Source: Streptomyces sp. FIT100 (lineage in GTDB: Bacteria; Actinomycetota; Actinomycetes; Streptomycetales; Streptomycetaceae). From it: a stretch of 64,000 nt of DNA. Both the position numbers and the translations under genes were made by a program. This document shows positions 41,343-50,900 of this stretch, one piece after another. The stretch spans positions 6,419,526 through 6,483,525 of the forward strand of contig NZ_CP075715.1 in assembly GCF_024584805.1 (NCBI RefSeq), read 5' to 3'. The stretch's first letter is position 1; every line of letters begins with the position of its first letter. A model generated the notes under the pieces. The model did not search any database. It saw only the letters and a program-made list of their open reading frames with translations, and was not told where the DNA came from.

Positions 41343-42467
41343 ATGAGCGACTTCCTCCTCATCGCACTCTTCTCGTTCCTCGGCGCCGCCGCGGCCGGAC
41401 TGCTCGGCGCCTTCGTCCTGCGCCTGCTGCGGCACCGGACGGTCACCGTGTCCCTGACCGTCGTCGCCGCGGTCACCGTCCTCGCCATGCTCGCCGGGAC
41501 CCTCGCGGTCGCCCAGGCGATGTTCCTGAACTCGCACGACCTCCAGGTCGTCACCATGGTCGTCGCGATGGCCGCGATCGTGTCGCTCGCCACGGCGCTG
41601 CTCCTCGGCCGCTGGGTCGTCGCGCGCAGCCGCGAACTGGTCCGCGCGGCCCGTACGTTCGGCGAGGACGGCAGCTTCGCCGCGCCCGGCAGCGCGGCCA
41701 CGGCCGAGCTCGCCGAGCTGAGCAAGGAGCTCGAAGCCACCAGCGCCCGGCTGGCCGCGTCCCGGGAGCGGGAGCGGGCCCTGGAGACCTCCCGGCGGGA
41801 GCTCGTGGCCTGGATCTCGCACGATCTGCGCACCCCGCTCGCCGGGCTGCGCGCGATGTCGGAGGCGCTGGAGGACGGCGTCGTCCAGGACCCGGAGCGG
41901 TACTTCAAGCAGATCCGCACCGAGGTCGACCGGCTGAACGAGATGGTCGGGGACCTCTTCGAACTCTCCCGCATCCACGCCGGGGCGCTCGCCCTCACGC
42001 CGACCCGGATGTCGGTCTACGACCTCGTCGGCGAGGCCCTCGCGGGCGCCGACCCGCTCGCGCGCGAGCACGGGGTGCGGCTGGTGGGGGACCGGGTCGA
42101 GCCGGTGCCGGTCGAGGTGGACGGCAAGGAGATGACGAGGGTCCTGGCCAATCTGCTCGTCAACGCGATCCGCCGGACACCGGCCGACGGAACGGTCGCG
42201 GTCGCGGCGGAGCGCCGCGCGGGCTCGGTCGTGCTGTCGGTGACGGACGGGTGCGGGGGGATCCCGGAGGAGGACCTGCCGCGCGTCTTCGACACCGGTT
42301 GGCGGGGCAGCCAGGCGAGGACGCCCCCGGCGGGGGCGGGGCTGGGGCTGGCGATCGTACGGGGCATCGTGGAGGCGCACGAGGGCCGTGCGGACGTGCG
42401 GAACGTGTCGGGCGGTTGCCGCTTCGAGGTCACCCTCCCGCTGAGCGCCGCCCCGCCCGGCGCCTGA
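41343..42467 (+). CDS. Sensor histidine kinase
   Basis: A 374-residue membrane kinase. Two helices lie at about residues 5-28 and 35-60, a third at about 68-90 precedes a HAMP-like linker, then a coiled segment (ELAELSKELEATSARLAASR). The phospho-acceptor is His160 in WISHDLRTPLAGLR. The ATPase domain has the N-box NLLVNAIRRTP, G1 DGCGGIP, and G2 GAGLGLAIVRGIVEAH. The short extracytoplasmic loops suggest intramembrane or envelope sensing. A GTG at 41334 overlapping the regulator stop is an alternative start. The pair has no obvious target gene adjacent. Confidence 0.92.
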   Translation: MSDFLLIALFSFLGAAAAGLLGAFVLRLLRHRTVTVSLTVVAAVTVLAMLAGTLAVAQAMFLNSHDLQVVTMVVAMAAIVSLATALLLGRWVVARSRELVRAARTFGEDGSFAAPGSAATAELAELSKELEATSARLAASRERERALETSRRELVAWISHDLRTPLAGLRAMSEALEDGVVQDPERYFKQIRTEVDRLNEMVGDLFELSRIHAGALALTPTRMSVYDLVGEALAGADPLAREHGVRLVGDRVEPVPVEVDGKEMTRVLANLLVNAIRRTPADGTVAVAAERRAGSVVLSVTDGCGGIPEEDLPRVFDTGWRGSQARTPPAGAGLGLAIVRGIVEAHEGRADVRNVSGGCRFEVTLPLSAAPPGA

Positions 42468-42528
42468 CGCCACGGCCGGAGGCCGCAGGGGGCAAGCCCC
42501 CAGGCCCCCGTACGGCCTTCGGCCGTGT

Positions 42529-42604
42529 CCTCAAACTCCCCCAGAGCTTCGCCTGGGAGGTGCCCCCAACGGGCTGGAAAACCCAGCCCCTCCGGCGTTT
42601 GAGG
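42529..42604. repeat. Streptomyces intergenic hairpin element
   Basis: CCTCAAAC (42529-42536) pairs with GTTTGAGG (42597-42604), enclosing CTTCGCCTGGGAGGTGCCC and a GGGCTGG/CCAGCCC hairpin. It is followed by GGGTCTGGGGCGGAGCCCCA. This composition recurs in intergenic gaps of Streptomyces genomes (recalled, not searched). It lies downstream of the kinase. Confidence 0.6.
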
Positions 42605-42659
42605 AGCGGGGTCTGGGGCGGAGCCCCAGTTACGGGAAGGGGCGGGGTGGGGGAAGGAG

Positions 42660-42700
42660 CCCGGCGCCGGCAGGCCGGGGCCCGGCCTGCCGGCGCCGGG
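42660..42700. terminator. Strong bidirectional stem-loop terminator
   Basis: CCCGGCGCCGGCAGGCCGGG (42660-42679) is the exact complement of 42681-42700, a 20-bp perfect dyad separated by one base. It lies between the convergent kinase (ends 42467) and mgtC-family gene (ends 42747). Confidence 0.8.
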
Positions 42701-42746
42701 CCCCGGCAGGCCCAGAGCCTCAGGCCGGCCCCGTCAGGCCGGAGCC

Positions 42747-43448
42747 TCAGGCCGGCGCCGTCTGGCGCCAGGCGGCGGAGGCCACCGAGGGCTCCATGCT
42801 GATGCGGGCCACCGCGCTCTCCACGGCCGTGCTGTCCGTGCCCTCCGCCGTGATCTCGGCACGGATCCGCACCAGCCCGGCCTCGCCCTCCACCGCGTCC
42901 GCCTCCGCCGACTGGACGGCGTGGAGTCGGCTCTCCGGGCCGGTCAGGGACTGGATCAGGAGGGTGCGGACATGCGCCTCGTGCTCCGCCGAGACGACCG
43001 CCTCGACGCAGTACGGCACCGGCACCTCGTCCCCCGAGCCCGGCCGGCGGTCGATGGTGCGGGTCGCGGACCGCAGGGCCGTGTTCACCGCGACGATCGC
43101 CACCGCGCCCGCGAGGGCCTCCCACGGCTTCCCGGCCCCGGCCAGGCAGCCGACGGCGGCCGAACACCACAGCGTCGCCGCGGTGTTGATGCCCGTCACA
43201 TTGAGCCCGTCGCGCATGATGACACCGGCACCGAGGAAGCCGATGCCGGAGACGACCTGCGCGGCGACCCGGCTGGGCGAGGAGTCGTCGAACGAACCGG
43301 AGAGCAGGACGAACAGTGCGGCACCCGTGGCGACCAGGGTGTTCGTACGCAGTCCGGCCATGCGCTGGCGCCACTGGCGCTCGATGCCGATGAGCGCGCC
43401 GGAGAGCATGCCGGTGCCGAGGCCGAGGGTGAAGTGGATCGCGTTCAT
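42747..43448 (-). CDS. MgtC/SapB family protein
   Basis: A 233-residue inner-membrane protein. The N-terminal four-helix part has the family features SGALIGIERQWRQRMAGLRT (about 17-36) and GFLGAGVIMRDGLNVTGINT (about 76-95), then AATLWCSAAVGCLAGAG. The C-terminal cytoplasmic ACT-like region begins near residue 150. MgtC proteins support survival at low Mg2+, in part by inhibiting ATP synthase. GGAGG lies 6 nt before the ATG at 43448. The unusually long leader (about 295 nt from the proposed promoter) contains a proline-rich short ORF, matching the style of mgtC and mgtA regulation elsewhere. Confidence 0.92.
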   Translation of the reverse strand: MNAIHFTLGLGTGMLSGALIGIERQWRQRMAGLRTNTLVATGAALFVLLSGSFDDSSPSRVAAQVVSGIGFLGAGVIMRDGLNVTGINTAATLWCSAAVGCLAGAGKPWEALAGAVAIVAVNTALRSATRTIDRRPGSGDEVPVPYCVEAVVSAEHEAHVRTLLIQSLTGPESRLHAVQSAEADAVEGEAGLVRIRAEITAEGTDSTAVESAVARISMEPSVASAAWRQTAPA

Positions 43449-43578
43449 GGGGTACCTCCGTCCGCGTGGCGCGCACGGCCGAGGATCGTGCCGCGGCGGC
43501 GGGGCCTGCCGACGGCACGGTCCACGTGCGGTGCGGACCGGTGCGGGGAACGAAACCGGGGGCGGAGGGGCCGGAGGG

Positions 43579-43597
43579 GTACGGCACAGCGCCGTAC
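43579..43597 (-). promoter_or_regulatory. Leader hairpin of mgtC-family mRNA
   Basis: GTACGGC (43579-43585) and GCCGTAC (43591-43597) form a 7-bp stem with a 5-nt loop, between the proline-rich leader ORF and the mgtC-family start. It could form part of an attenuation structure. Confidence 0.4.
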
Positions 43598-43635
43598 GCC
43601 GGAGACCGACCCGGCACACCGGGGGAGTCAGAAGA

Positions 43636-43692
43636 TCAGAAAGACCGGGGGCTGCCCTGGGGGCGGCGTGGACTGGGAGGTTCTGCGGTCAT
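43636..43692 (-). CDS. Proline-rich leader peptide upstream of mgtC-family gene (18 aa)
   Basis: ATG at 43692 follows AAAGGGGG by about 6 nt and codes MTAEPPSPRRPQGSPRSF, then TGA, 187 nt before the MgtC-family start. Five of 18 residues are proline and an acidic residue precedes the first pair. The layout resembles Salmonella MgtL (MEPDPTPLPRRR...), where slow translation of acidic/proline codons at low Mg2+ permits downstream expression. The ribosome site and position are seen; the regulatory role is inferred by analogy. Confidence 0.55.
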   Translation of the reverse strand: MTAEPPSPRRPQGSPRSF

Positions 43693-43748
43693 CGCTGCCC
43701 CCTTTCCGGTTGCCCGTGAGGAAGAAATCGACGGGCCGACCCGAAGAA

Positions 43749-43777
43749 GTGTGCCTTTTGTTCCGCCTGCAAGCAAA
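43749..43777 (-). promoter_or_regulatory. Possible promoter of mgtC-family leader transcript
   Basis: Read on the minus strand, TTGCTT (43777-43772) and CACACT (43754-43749) are 17 nt apart, in a locally AT-richer stretch. Transcription would start near 43742, about 50 nt before the proline-rich leader ORF. Confidence 0.4.
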
Positions 43778-43837
43778 CCCGCTCGTGAGGACCTCTGCCC
43801 ATCCGCGCGGCCTGCCCGGCCGGGCGCGTCACCACCC

Positions 43838-43979
43838 TCAGCGATCGGCCCCGGGCGGATCTCCGCCCGCCGCACGCACCGCCAGCCGGCGGGTGTGGTC
43901 CGCCCCGTGGACGCCGGACGTCCCGCCCTTGCGCAGCGTAACGAGACCGGCGTCACGCAGTACCTTCGGATGCAGCGGC
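43838..43979 (-). pseudogene. Possible fragment of an ArsR/MarR-type regulator
   Basis: The minus-strand reading HPKVLRDAGLVTLRKGGTS followed by GADHTRRLAVRAAGG ends in a TGA at 43838. H-x-K-V-L-R-x-A-G-L-V-x-x-R is the recognition-helix and wing pattern of ArsR regulators. The first half of the domain and a start codon are missing, and the upstream sequence is the large inverted repeat. Probably a relic; the similarity is short. Confidence 0.35.
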
Positions 43980-43992
43980 ACCTTCGGACACA

Positions 43993-44045
43993 AGGGCGCG
44001 CCGCTACGCACCCGCCTTGCGGCGTGGTGCGTGGCGGCGCGCCCT
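43993..44045. terminator. Large stem-loop after the FG-GAP protein gene
   Basis: AGGGCGCGCCGC (43993-44004) pairs exactly with GCGGCGCGCCCT (44034-44045). Inside it, TACGCAC pairs with GTGCGTG with one offset. It begins about 40 nt after the stop at 44088 on the minus strand, the right place for its transcription terminator. Confidence 0.75.
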
Positions 44046-44087
44046 GTCAGGAGGCCGATTCCGCGGCGCCCTCCCGGCGCCGCGTCG

Positions 44088-47000
44088 TCAGCCGAGCGTG
44101 AGCATCGACGTCCAGCCGATCTCACCGACCTGGTAGCGCGTCCCGTGAACGGTGCGGCCGCCGGGGTAGAACCAGAGCTTCCCGTCCGGGGTGACCGCCC
44201 AGAAGTCCGGGATGCCGTCCCCGGTGGCGTCCGGGGTGCCACGGAGCAGGGGCATGCTGGCCTTGCCCCAGCCTGCGGTTCCGTAGACCTCGTCCTTGCC
44301 GGTGGCCGAGTTGCCCGCCAGGGCGAGGGAGTTCAGGTCGACACCGCCGCCCGCGGCCGGCTTGCCGTGGCGCAGTTGCAGTCCCTTGTCCACGTACTCG
44401 GCGCGGAAGAGCATGTCCGCGACGCCGTCCCCGGTGAAGTCGGCGACGGTGAGGATGTCCCGGTCCGCCCATGCCGCGTCGTGGAGCAGGCGTGCCTCCT
44501 TGAACGCGCCTCCGGTGTAGCCGGTGAACGCCCACAGGTCGTCGCCCGCGATGGCGAAGACATCGGGGAGCTTGTCGCCCGTGACGTCCTGGGTGGTGAC
44601 GATCTCGGTGAGCGTCGCCGGATCCGGCGCGTTCGCGGGCAGCAGCACGTCCAGCCGCCGCTTGATGTCGAAACTGCCGTAACCGTCACCGGGGTAGAGC
44701 GAGAGCTTCCCGTCCGGCGTCCGCGCGAGCATGTCGGTGATGCCGTCGCCCGGGTACCAGTCAGCGGTGTGGCTGATCAGGGTCGCCGGCGAACCGTCGC
44801 TCCCCTTCCAGAAACCGTCGGCCAGCGGCTTGCCGCCGTCGTGCGCGGCCGGGGTGTGGACGTGCAGGTCGCCGCGGCTGTCGCCGCCGTAGGAGCGCAG
44901 GTTGCCGGTGCTGTCGACCGCCAGCATGTCGTCGTAGGTGTCACCGTTGACGTCGCCCGGCTCGTCGCCCGAGTCGCGCGGACTGACGTAGTGCAGGTAC
45001 TTCGTGGCCGTGGGCGACATGTTGCCGGCCGCGTCGACCGACTTCACGTAGAGGATGTTGGGCCCGGCGTACGGCGGTGAGAGCGGCACACCGTCCGCGG
45101 CGTCGGCGACGGTGGCGCCCAGGTGGTAGCTCTCGAAGTTGAACGAGTAGACGAACCTGACCGTGCCGTCCCCGGTCGCGGCCGGAGTGATCTTGAAGTC
45201 GCCTCCGGTGCCGAACGGGACGGTGCTCCACGGCTGCTGCTCGTCGTCGGCCATCGGGAAGACGGTGGAGCTCACGTCGGGCGAGTTCGGCGCGGTCGAG
45301 TCGTACACGAAACCGCAGTCGACCGTGCCCGCCGGGGCGTACGTGGAGGCTGCCCCGCTGTTGTCGAGGGCTCGTACGCGCCAGAAGTACGTCTTTCCGT
45401 TGACGAACTTGGTCTCGGTGCCGTCGGCTCCGTCGAGGGAGACGGACGCCTTGCCGGTGGAGTCCACGGCGACATTGCCGTCATGGACCCTCGCGGTGCT
45501 GCCGGACTGCCAGACCTCGAAGTCGAGGTACTTCAGGTCCCCGTCGGGGTCGCTGCTCTTGGCGTCGAAGACGAGGTCGCTCTTGCCGACGGCCGCGTAG
45601 GGGGCGGTGGTGTCGCAGTCCGGGCCGGGCGTCATGTGGAGCTGGGTGGGCTCGGCCGGCTTGCGGTTGTAGACGATGGTGATCTTCGGAGCGGACTCGC
45701 CCTCGGCCTTGAACTTCTTCCAGGAGTACGAGGAGTTCTCGGTGCTGGCCCGCAGACCGATCGTGAAGTTCGTCCAGCCGGCGTCCGCCGCGTCCTGGGC
45801 GATGGCCTTGCCGTCGTAGGTGACGTAGGCGTCGGGGCAGGAGGAGTTGTAGCCGTGGGCGAAGGACTTCTTGCCGAGCTCCGTCTTCCACGCCGGCTGC
45901 TTGTTCCAGGTCGTGCCGGAGGAGATTCCGTCGGTGTGCCACAGCTGGACCTCACGCGGCTCGCAGGACCAGGAGTAGGTCTCCAGGAGCTGGATGGTCG
46001 CGGAGCTGACGGTGGCGCCCTTGAAGGCGGTGGACCAGCCGAGGCGGAAGAAGGAGCGGGAGAGTCCGCCGGTGGTGGACTCGTAGCCGACGCGGGCCTC
46101 GGTGGTGCCGGTGTTGTAGTTGGCGCCGTCGTAGAAGCTGGAGTCGGGGTGCTTCGCGTAGGTGGTGGTCCAGTTCTTCGTCTTGCCGTAGACGGACGGG
46201 TCGATGAAGGCCGGCCAGACGGTGTCCCGAGCGGCGAGCAGTTTCTCGTCGGGGACGATGGTGAGGACGGCCGACCGGCCTCCCTGGCCCGTCATCGCGG
46301 CGTTGCCGACGGCCCGGTGGGTGCCCGGTTCGGGGCCGGACAGATGCGGCAGGGCGAAGGCCCCCGCGCCGGGGGCGCCCGCGGCGGACGGCTTCGCCGC
46401 GGCGGGCTCCGCGGAGTTCGAAGGCGCGCCGGAGGTGGCGGGAGCGCTCGACTGACCTGGTTGCGGGTCGGTGCCCTCGGTGACGGCGGGTTTGCCGGCG
46501 GAGTCCCACATGAAGGGGGTGGGTGATCCGGCGATCTCCTGGCCCTTGGTGTCCTTGGCGCTGACGGCCTTGGTCACCGGGTCGAGGTGGAAGGTGAGGT
46601 CCGGCGAGGTCAACCGGTAGGAGATCCGGTCGAGTTCGGGGTTGGCGGCGGCCTCGGGGGTGTGCACGATGAGGACATGGCCGAAGCCGCTGTCGCGGGC
46701 GGTGAGCATGAGGTCCACGCCGTTGAACACGTTGCGGTAGAGCGCGCTCGCTCCGTCGATGACGGGTTCGGGGAGCTCGCCGGGCCACCCCATGGTGATC
46801 TCGTGGCCCTCACTGGTGAAGGTGACCAGGTCGGTGTACTCGGTGGCCTCGTCGGCGACGGTTTCGAACCGGTACGAGGACGTGGAGTCGCCGCCGACCG
46901 TGAAGGCGGCGTGCTCGGCCGTGCTCTTCGCACCGTTCCCGGCCAAGTGGCCCTTGTGTGTACTGCCGTTGCCGTCGGAGAAGACGACCGGATCGGCCGC

Positions 47001-47369
47001 CGCCTTCGGCGCCCAGCCCTGGTCGGTGCGCACGAGCGTGGTGTCGATCGGCTTCCACGCGCCGTTCACCTTGGCGCGGACCGGCGCTGCGTGGGCCGTC
47101 AGCTGGAAGCTGCGGTCCGGCAGGGCGTACGTGGTGGAGGTGGCGCTGCGCAGCGATGTGACCTCGACCCGCTTGCCGGTGCGGACGGCCTCGGCCTGCG
47201 CGGCGTTCTCACCGACCGGCCCAGCGGCCTTGGCCGGGGCGCGATCCGCGGCACCGTCGCCCACCCACTGCGGGATGAGCAAGGTGGCCCCGAGCGCGGC
47301 CGCGACAAGAGCCGCCACCCCTGCCGTGGTGCGCCGGGGCAGAGCCCGGATGAGACGAAGACCTTCCAC
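44088..47369 (-). CDS. Large secreted DNRLRE-like protein with C-terminal FG-GAP repeats
   Basis: A 1093-residue exported protein. The GTG at 47369 opens an Arg-containing N-terminus and a hydrophobic signal (AGVAALVAAALGATLLIPQW, about 16-35). The central part has the DNRLRE-type pattern (FIDPSVYGKTKNWTTTYAK, SRSFFRLGWSTAFKGATVSS, then WSCEPREVQLWHTDGIS). A fibronectin-like stretch follows (TYFWRVRALDNSGAASTYAP). The last 230 residues hold about five FG-GAP-type repeats with DxNGDxxDDM-like calcium loops (DVNGDTYDDMLAV, DFTGDGVADMLF, DATGDGIPDFWAV). It is divergent from the RHS toxin gene. In Streptomyces such proteins often sit beside RHS genes, so a role in presenting or processing the toxin is plausible but unproven. 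An ATG at 47459 is an alternative start. Confidence 0.8.
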   Translation of the reverse strand: MEGLRLIRALPRRTTAGVAALVAAALGATLLIPQWVGDGAADRAPAKAAGPVGENAAQAEAVRTGKRVEVTSLRSATSTTYALPDRSFQLTAHAAPVRAKVNGAWKPIDTTLVRTDQGWAPKAAADPVVFSDGNGSTHKGHLAGNGAKSTAEHAAFTVGGDSTSSYRFETVADEATEYTDLVTFTSEGHEITMGWPGELPEPVIDGASALYRNVFNGVDLMLTARDSGFGHVLIVHTPEAAANPELDRISYRLTSPDLTFHLDPVTKAVSAKDTKGQEIAGSPTPFMWDSAGKPAVTEGTDPQPGQSSAPATSGAPSNSAEPAAAKPSAAGAPGAGAFALPHLSGPEPGTHRAVGNAAMTGQGGRSAVLTIVPDEKLLAARDTVWPAFIDPSVYGKTKNWTTTYAKHPDSSFYDGANYNTGTTEARVGYESTTGGLSRSFFRLGWSTAFKGATVSSATIQLLETYSWSCEPREVQLWHTDGISSGTTWNKQPAWKTELGKKSFAHGYNSSCPDAYVTYDGKAIAQDAADAGWTNFTIGLRASTENSSYSWKKFKAEGESAPKITIVYNRKPAEPTQLHMTPGPDCDTTAPYAAVGKSDLVFDAKSSDPDGDLKYLDFEVWQSGSTARVHDGNVAVDSTGKASVSLDGADGTETKFVNGKTYFWRVRALDNSGAASTYAPAGTVDCGFVYDSTAPNSPDVSSTVFPMADDEQQPWSTVPFGTGGDFKITPAATGDGTVRFVYSFNFESYHLGATVADAADGVPLSPPYAGPNILYVKSVDAAGNMSPTATKYLHYVSPRDSGDEPGDVNGDTYDDMLAVDSTGNLRSYGGDSRGDLHVHTPAAHDGGKPLADGFWKGSDGSPATLISHTADWYPGDGITDMLARTPDGKLSLYPGDGYGSFDIKRRLDVLLPANAPDPATLTEIVTTQDVTGDKLPDVFAIAGDDLWAFTGYTGGAFKEARLLHDAAWADRDILTVADFTGDGVADMLFRAEYVDKGLQLRHGKPAAGGGVDLNSLALAGNSATGKDEVYGTAGWGKASMPLLRGTPDATGDGIPDFWAVTPDGKLWFYPGGRTVHGTRYQVGEIGWTSMLTLG

Positions 47370-47956
47370 GGTCCTGAATTCCCTCCCTGAACGGCAAGCC
47401 AACAGCCGGTTAATTCCACGTTGCCGTTTCTCTTCCGCAACGCGTCTATTTCCGGGCATGGCAAAGCCGTGACCTACCGCTGTCCCCCAACCCTGTTCCT
47501 GCGTGCCATCGGCTGACCGACGGAATTCGGCAGGGCGGGTCGACGCAGAGCATGGCCGATGGTTCACGTGGCAGCCACACACATGGTCATTCCGTGAGGG
47601 GCGGACGTCGGGATCCCGGGCCTTGGTGACGTGACCCAGGGCCGCGTCGAACCGTCACTTCGCGCACCCGTGCTGCCGATCTCAAAATGGTGCAAGGAGT
47701 GGCCAAGCGGCAGAAGTTGACGATCAATTGGTGATGAGTCTGCCGAGCTTGTCCGTCGTGCCCGAATTGGATGTTGTTGATATCCAAAGGCATCTTGATC
47801 GCCACGCTGGGGCAATTGGCATTTCTTGAAAGTGCTCGACACCGAATGGCCGGTGATCAAGGTCACATGGCACGGTGAACGTTTGACTGCGCGTGAATTC
47901 ATGACCGAGCATTCGGCTCGTCAAGGTTCACTTGATGCTGCGTTTTTGCAGATTCG
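47370..47956. other. Divergent, AT-richer intergenic region
   Basis: These 587 nt separate the two large secreted-protein genes. From about 47690 to 47960 the sequence is markedly richer in A and T (AATTGG three times, GATATCC, GCGTTTTTGCAGATT) than the rest of the window. No convincing gene was found. It probably holds both promoters; a well-spaced pair could not be assigned. Confidence 0.6.
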
Positions 47957-50900
47957 GTGTGTGCCGTTTTCGGTTCGACTGGGTGGGGGGCTTCGGCCGT
48001 CGTGTGGGGATCGCTTTCTTGGAGCGGCCGGGGTTTTCTTCCCGGCACGGAGGCCGCGCGGCGCAGACGCCGTAAGGCGCGCGCCGGTGTGATCACCGGG
48101 GTGGCTGTGGCCCTGACGGTGAGCCTGATGCCGGGCGCGTACGCGGTGCCGCCGCCGGACGGCACCCGGCTCGGTGTGGACCTCGTCGACCTGCCCGAGG
48201 CCGACGTGGCCCCCGGCGAGAACGGCGGCTCGCTCGCCGAGATGACCACGCACGAGGTGCCGCCGGTCGTCGACTACGAGCCGACGAAGACGGCTGCTCC
48301 GGTTGGTGCCGCGGCAGTCGAGACGGTGACGGGGTTGACCGCGGGGGAGACGGTCCCGGTCGGCACGTTGCCGGTCGGGGTCGGTGCGCCGGGGACGGCG
48401 ACGCCCGAGGAGACGGCGGCGCTGGAGGGTGACTGGCAGGTCGCGCTGGCGGACCAGTCCGAGTTGGCGGATACGGAGATCGAGGGTCTGGTCTTCACGG
48501 TGACTCCGCCCGCGACGGCCACGGGCAAGGCCGTGGTGGCGGTGGACTACACGGAGTTCGCCGAGCTGTATGGCGCCAACTGGGCGGACCGGCTTCAGTT
48601 GGTGCAGTATCCGCAGTGTTTCCTGACCACGCCGGATGTGGAGGGGTGCGACGAGCCGACCGAGGTCGACACGCAGAATGTCGTGGAGGCCAAGAGCGGC
48701 GATGATCCCGGCGATGGTGTGCTGGATGGTGAGCGTCGTATCGAGGCGACGGTTGATGTCGCCTCGCTGACGGATCCGGGTGCGGGTGGTGCGTCGCCGG
48801 CTGCCGCGAAGGGCGGCATGGGCACGGTCGATGACGCGCTGTACCGGCCGTCGGGGGCGAGGGCTTCTGCTACGGCGGTTGCTGCGACGGCGCTGACGGC
48901 GGCTGCGGCCGAGTCGGGTTCGTCGGTGTTCGTGGCGCAGTCGTCGGGTGGTGGTTCGAAGGGTGATTTTTCGGCGACGCCGTTGGTGAGTGCGGGTTCG
49001 TGGACGGCCGGGAGCAGTTCGGGCGGGTTCTCGTACTCGTATGCGATGCAGGTGCCGCAGGTGCCTGGTGGTCCGGCGCCGAGTGTGGGGTTCGGTTACA
49101 ACTCGCAGGTGGTGGACGGTCGTACGTCTGCCTCGAACAATCAGCCGTCGTGGATCGGTGATGGTTGGGAGTACAACGCGGGGTCCATCACGCGTACGTA
49201 CAAGTCGTGTCGGGATGACCGTGAGGGGTCTGCGAACAACGAGAATCGCAAGACGGGTGATCTGTGTTGGGGTTCGTACAACGCGACGATGACGCTGGGT
49301 GGTACGACGACCGAGCTGGTCCTGCCGGACGGCGCGGAGGCGGAGTCGGACCAGTGGGTGACCGCGAACGGTGACGGTTCGCGTGTGGAGCTGGTCAAGG
49401 ACACGGGTCTGGGTAACGGGGACGCGGACGGGGAGTACTGGCGGGTCACTACGCGTGACGGTATGCAGTACCACTTCGGTCGGCACAAGCTGCCCGGTTG
49501 GAGTGACAACGGCGCCGCTGCCGACGACCCGGTCACCGACTCGGTGCTGTCCGTTCCGGTCGCCGGCAACCACTCCGGTGAGCCCTGCCGCGCCACCGCC
49601 TTCGCGGACTCCTTCTGCAAGCAGGCGTGGCGGTGGAACCTCGACTACGTCGTGGATCCGCAGGGCAATGCGATGTCGTTGTGGTGGGAGAAGGAGACCA
49701 ACCACTTCGCCCAGAACCTGAAGTTCAAGTCGCCGGTGAAGTACGACCGCGGTGGCTATCTGACCCAGATCGACTACGGCCAGCGCGAGTCGACGCTCTT
49801 CTCCGCGCCCCCGGTTGCCCGTGTGTCGTTCGCCGTGGACGAGCGCTGCTACGCGGAGGACGGCATTGCCTGCACGGATGCGAACTTCGCTTCCGGTGAC
49901 TTCGCCAAGAACCGGATCTGGTACGACACCCCGGCCGACCTGTACTGCTCCGGTGCGTCCGGCAAGGAGTGCTACGTCCCGGTGCCGACGTTCTGGTCGC
50001 GCAAGCGGCTCGCGTCGGTGACCACGCTGGCCCAGCGCACCGAGGGTTCGACGGCGCTGTCGAAGGTGGACTCCTGGACGCTTCAGCAAGCGCTGCCGGC
50101 GGACCGGACCGACGAGGGCGTGGCGCTGTGGCTGGAGTCGATCAGCCGCACCGGCTTCGACCCGGCGGGTGAGGTCATCGCCCTCCGCCCCGTGCAGTTC
50201 GTCGCGAACACCGCGTCGATGCCGAACCGGGTCAAGGAGGGGTCGGGCGACCCGAATCCGGTCTTCGACCGCCTGCGCATCGAGCGCGTCGTCAACGAAT
50301 ACGGCGGCGAGACGCTGGTCGACTACGCCGCGCCGGTCGGCGCGTGTGCGACCGGTTCCGGTTTCCCCAAGCCCGAGGAGAACACCGGGCGGTGCTTCCC
50401 GGCGTACTGGCACCCGGACCCGGACAAGGCCGACGAGTCGATCGACTGGTTCCACAAGTACGTCGTCGACAATGTCCAGGAACTGGCCGGCATCACCGGC
50501 ATCCCGCCGACCACGACGTCGTACGAGTACGTGGGTGGTGGTGCGTGGGGTCTGAACCAGGCCGAGTTCTCGAAGAAGAAGACCCGTACCTATGACCAGT
50601 GGCGCGGTTACGAGTTGGTGCGGACGATCTCGGGTGCCGACCGCACGGACACGTACGAGGGCACGCAGCGGTCGATGAGTGAGACCCGGTACTTCCGGGG
50701 CATGGACGGCGACCCACTGCCGGGCGGCGGCAAGCGCTCCGTCGAGCTGAAGGACAGCACGGGCGCGACCATCGCCGTGGACAAGCTGGCCTACCAGGGC
50801 CGGGTGGGCGAGACCCTCACCTACAACCGTAACGGCGGGGATCTGCTGACGCGGTCGGTGGACTACCCCACCCACCAGGTGCTGGCCACCCGGACGAGGC

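Noticed and set aside
42747..43619. Longer N-terminus for the MgtC-family protein
   Set aside because: The extra 57 residues are Pro/Arg-rich without homology; GGAGG directly before the ATG at 43448 marks the real start.
43449..43750. M-box type Mg2+ riboswitch before the mgtC-family gene
   Set aside because: No conserved M-box core could be recognised; the proline-rich short ORF explains the long leader better.
47826..48092. 88-codon frame just before the RHS gene
   Set aside because: It overlaps the RHS signal region in another frame, has no clear ribosome site and no recognisable domain.
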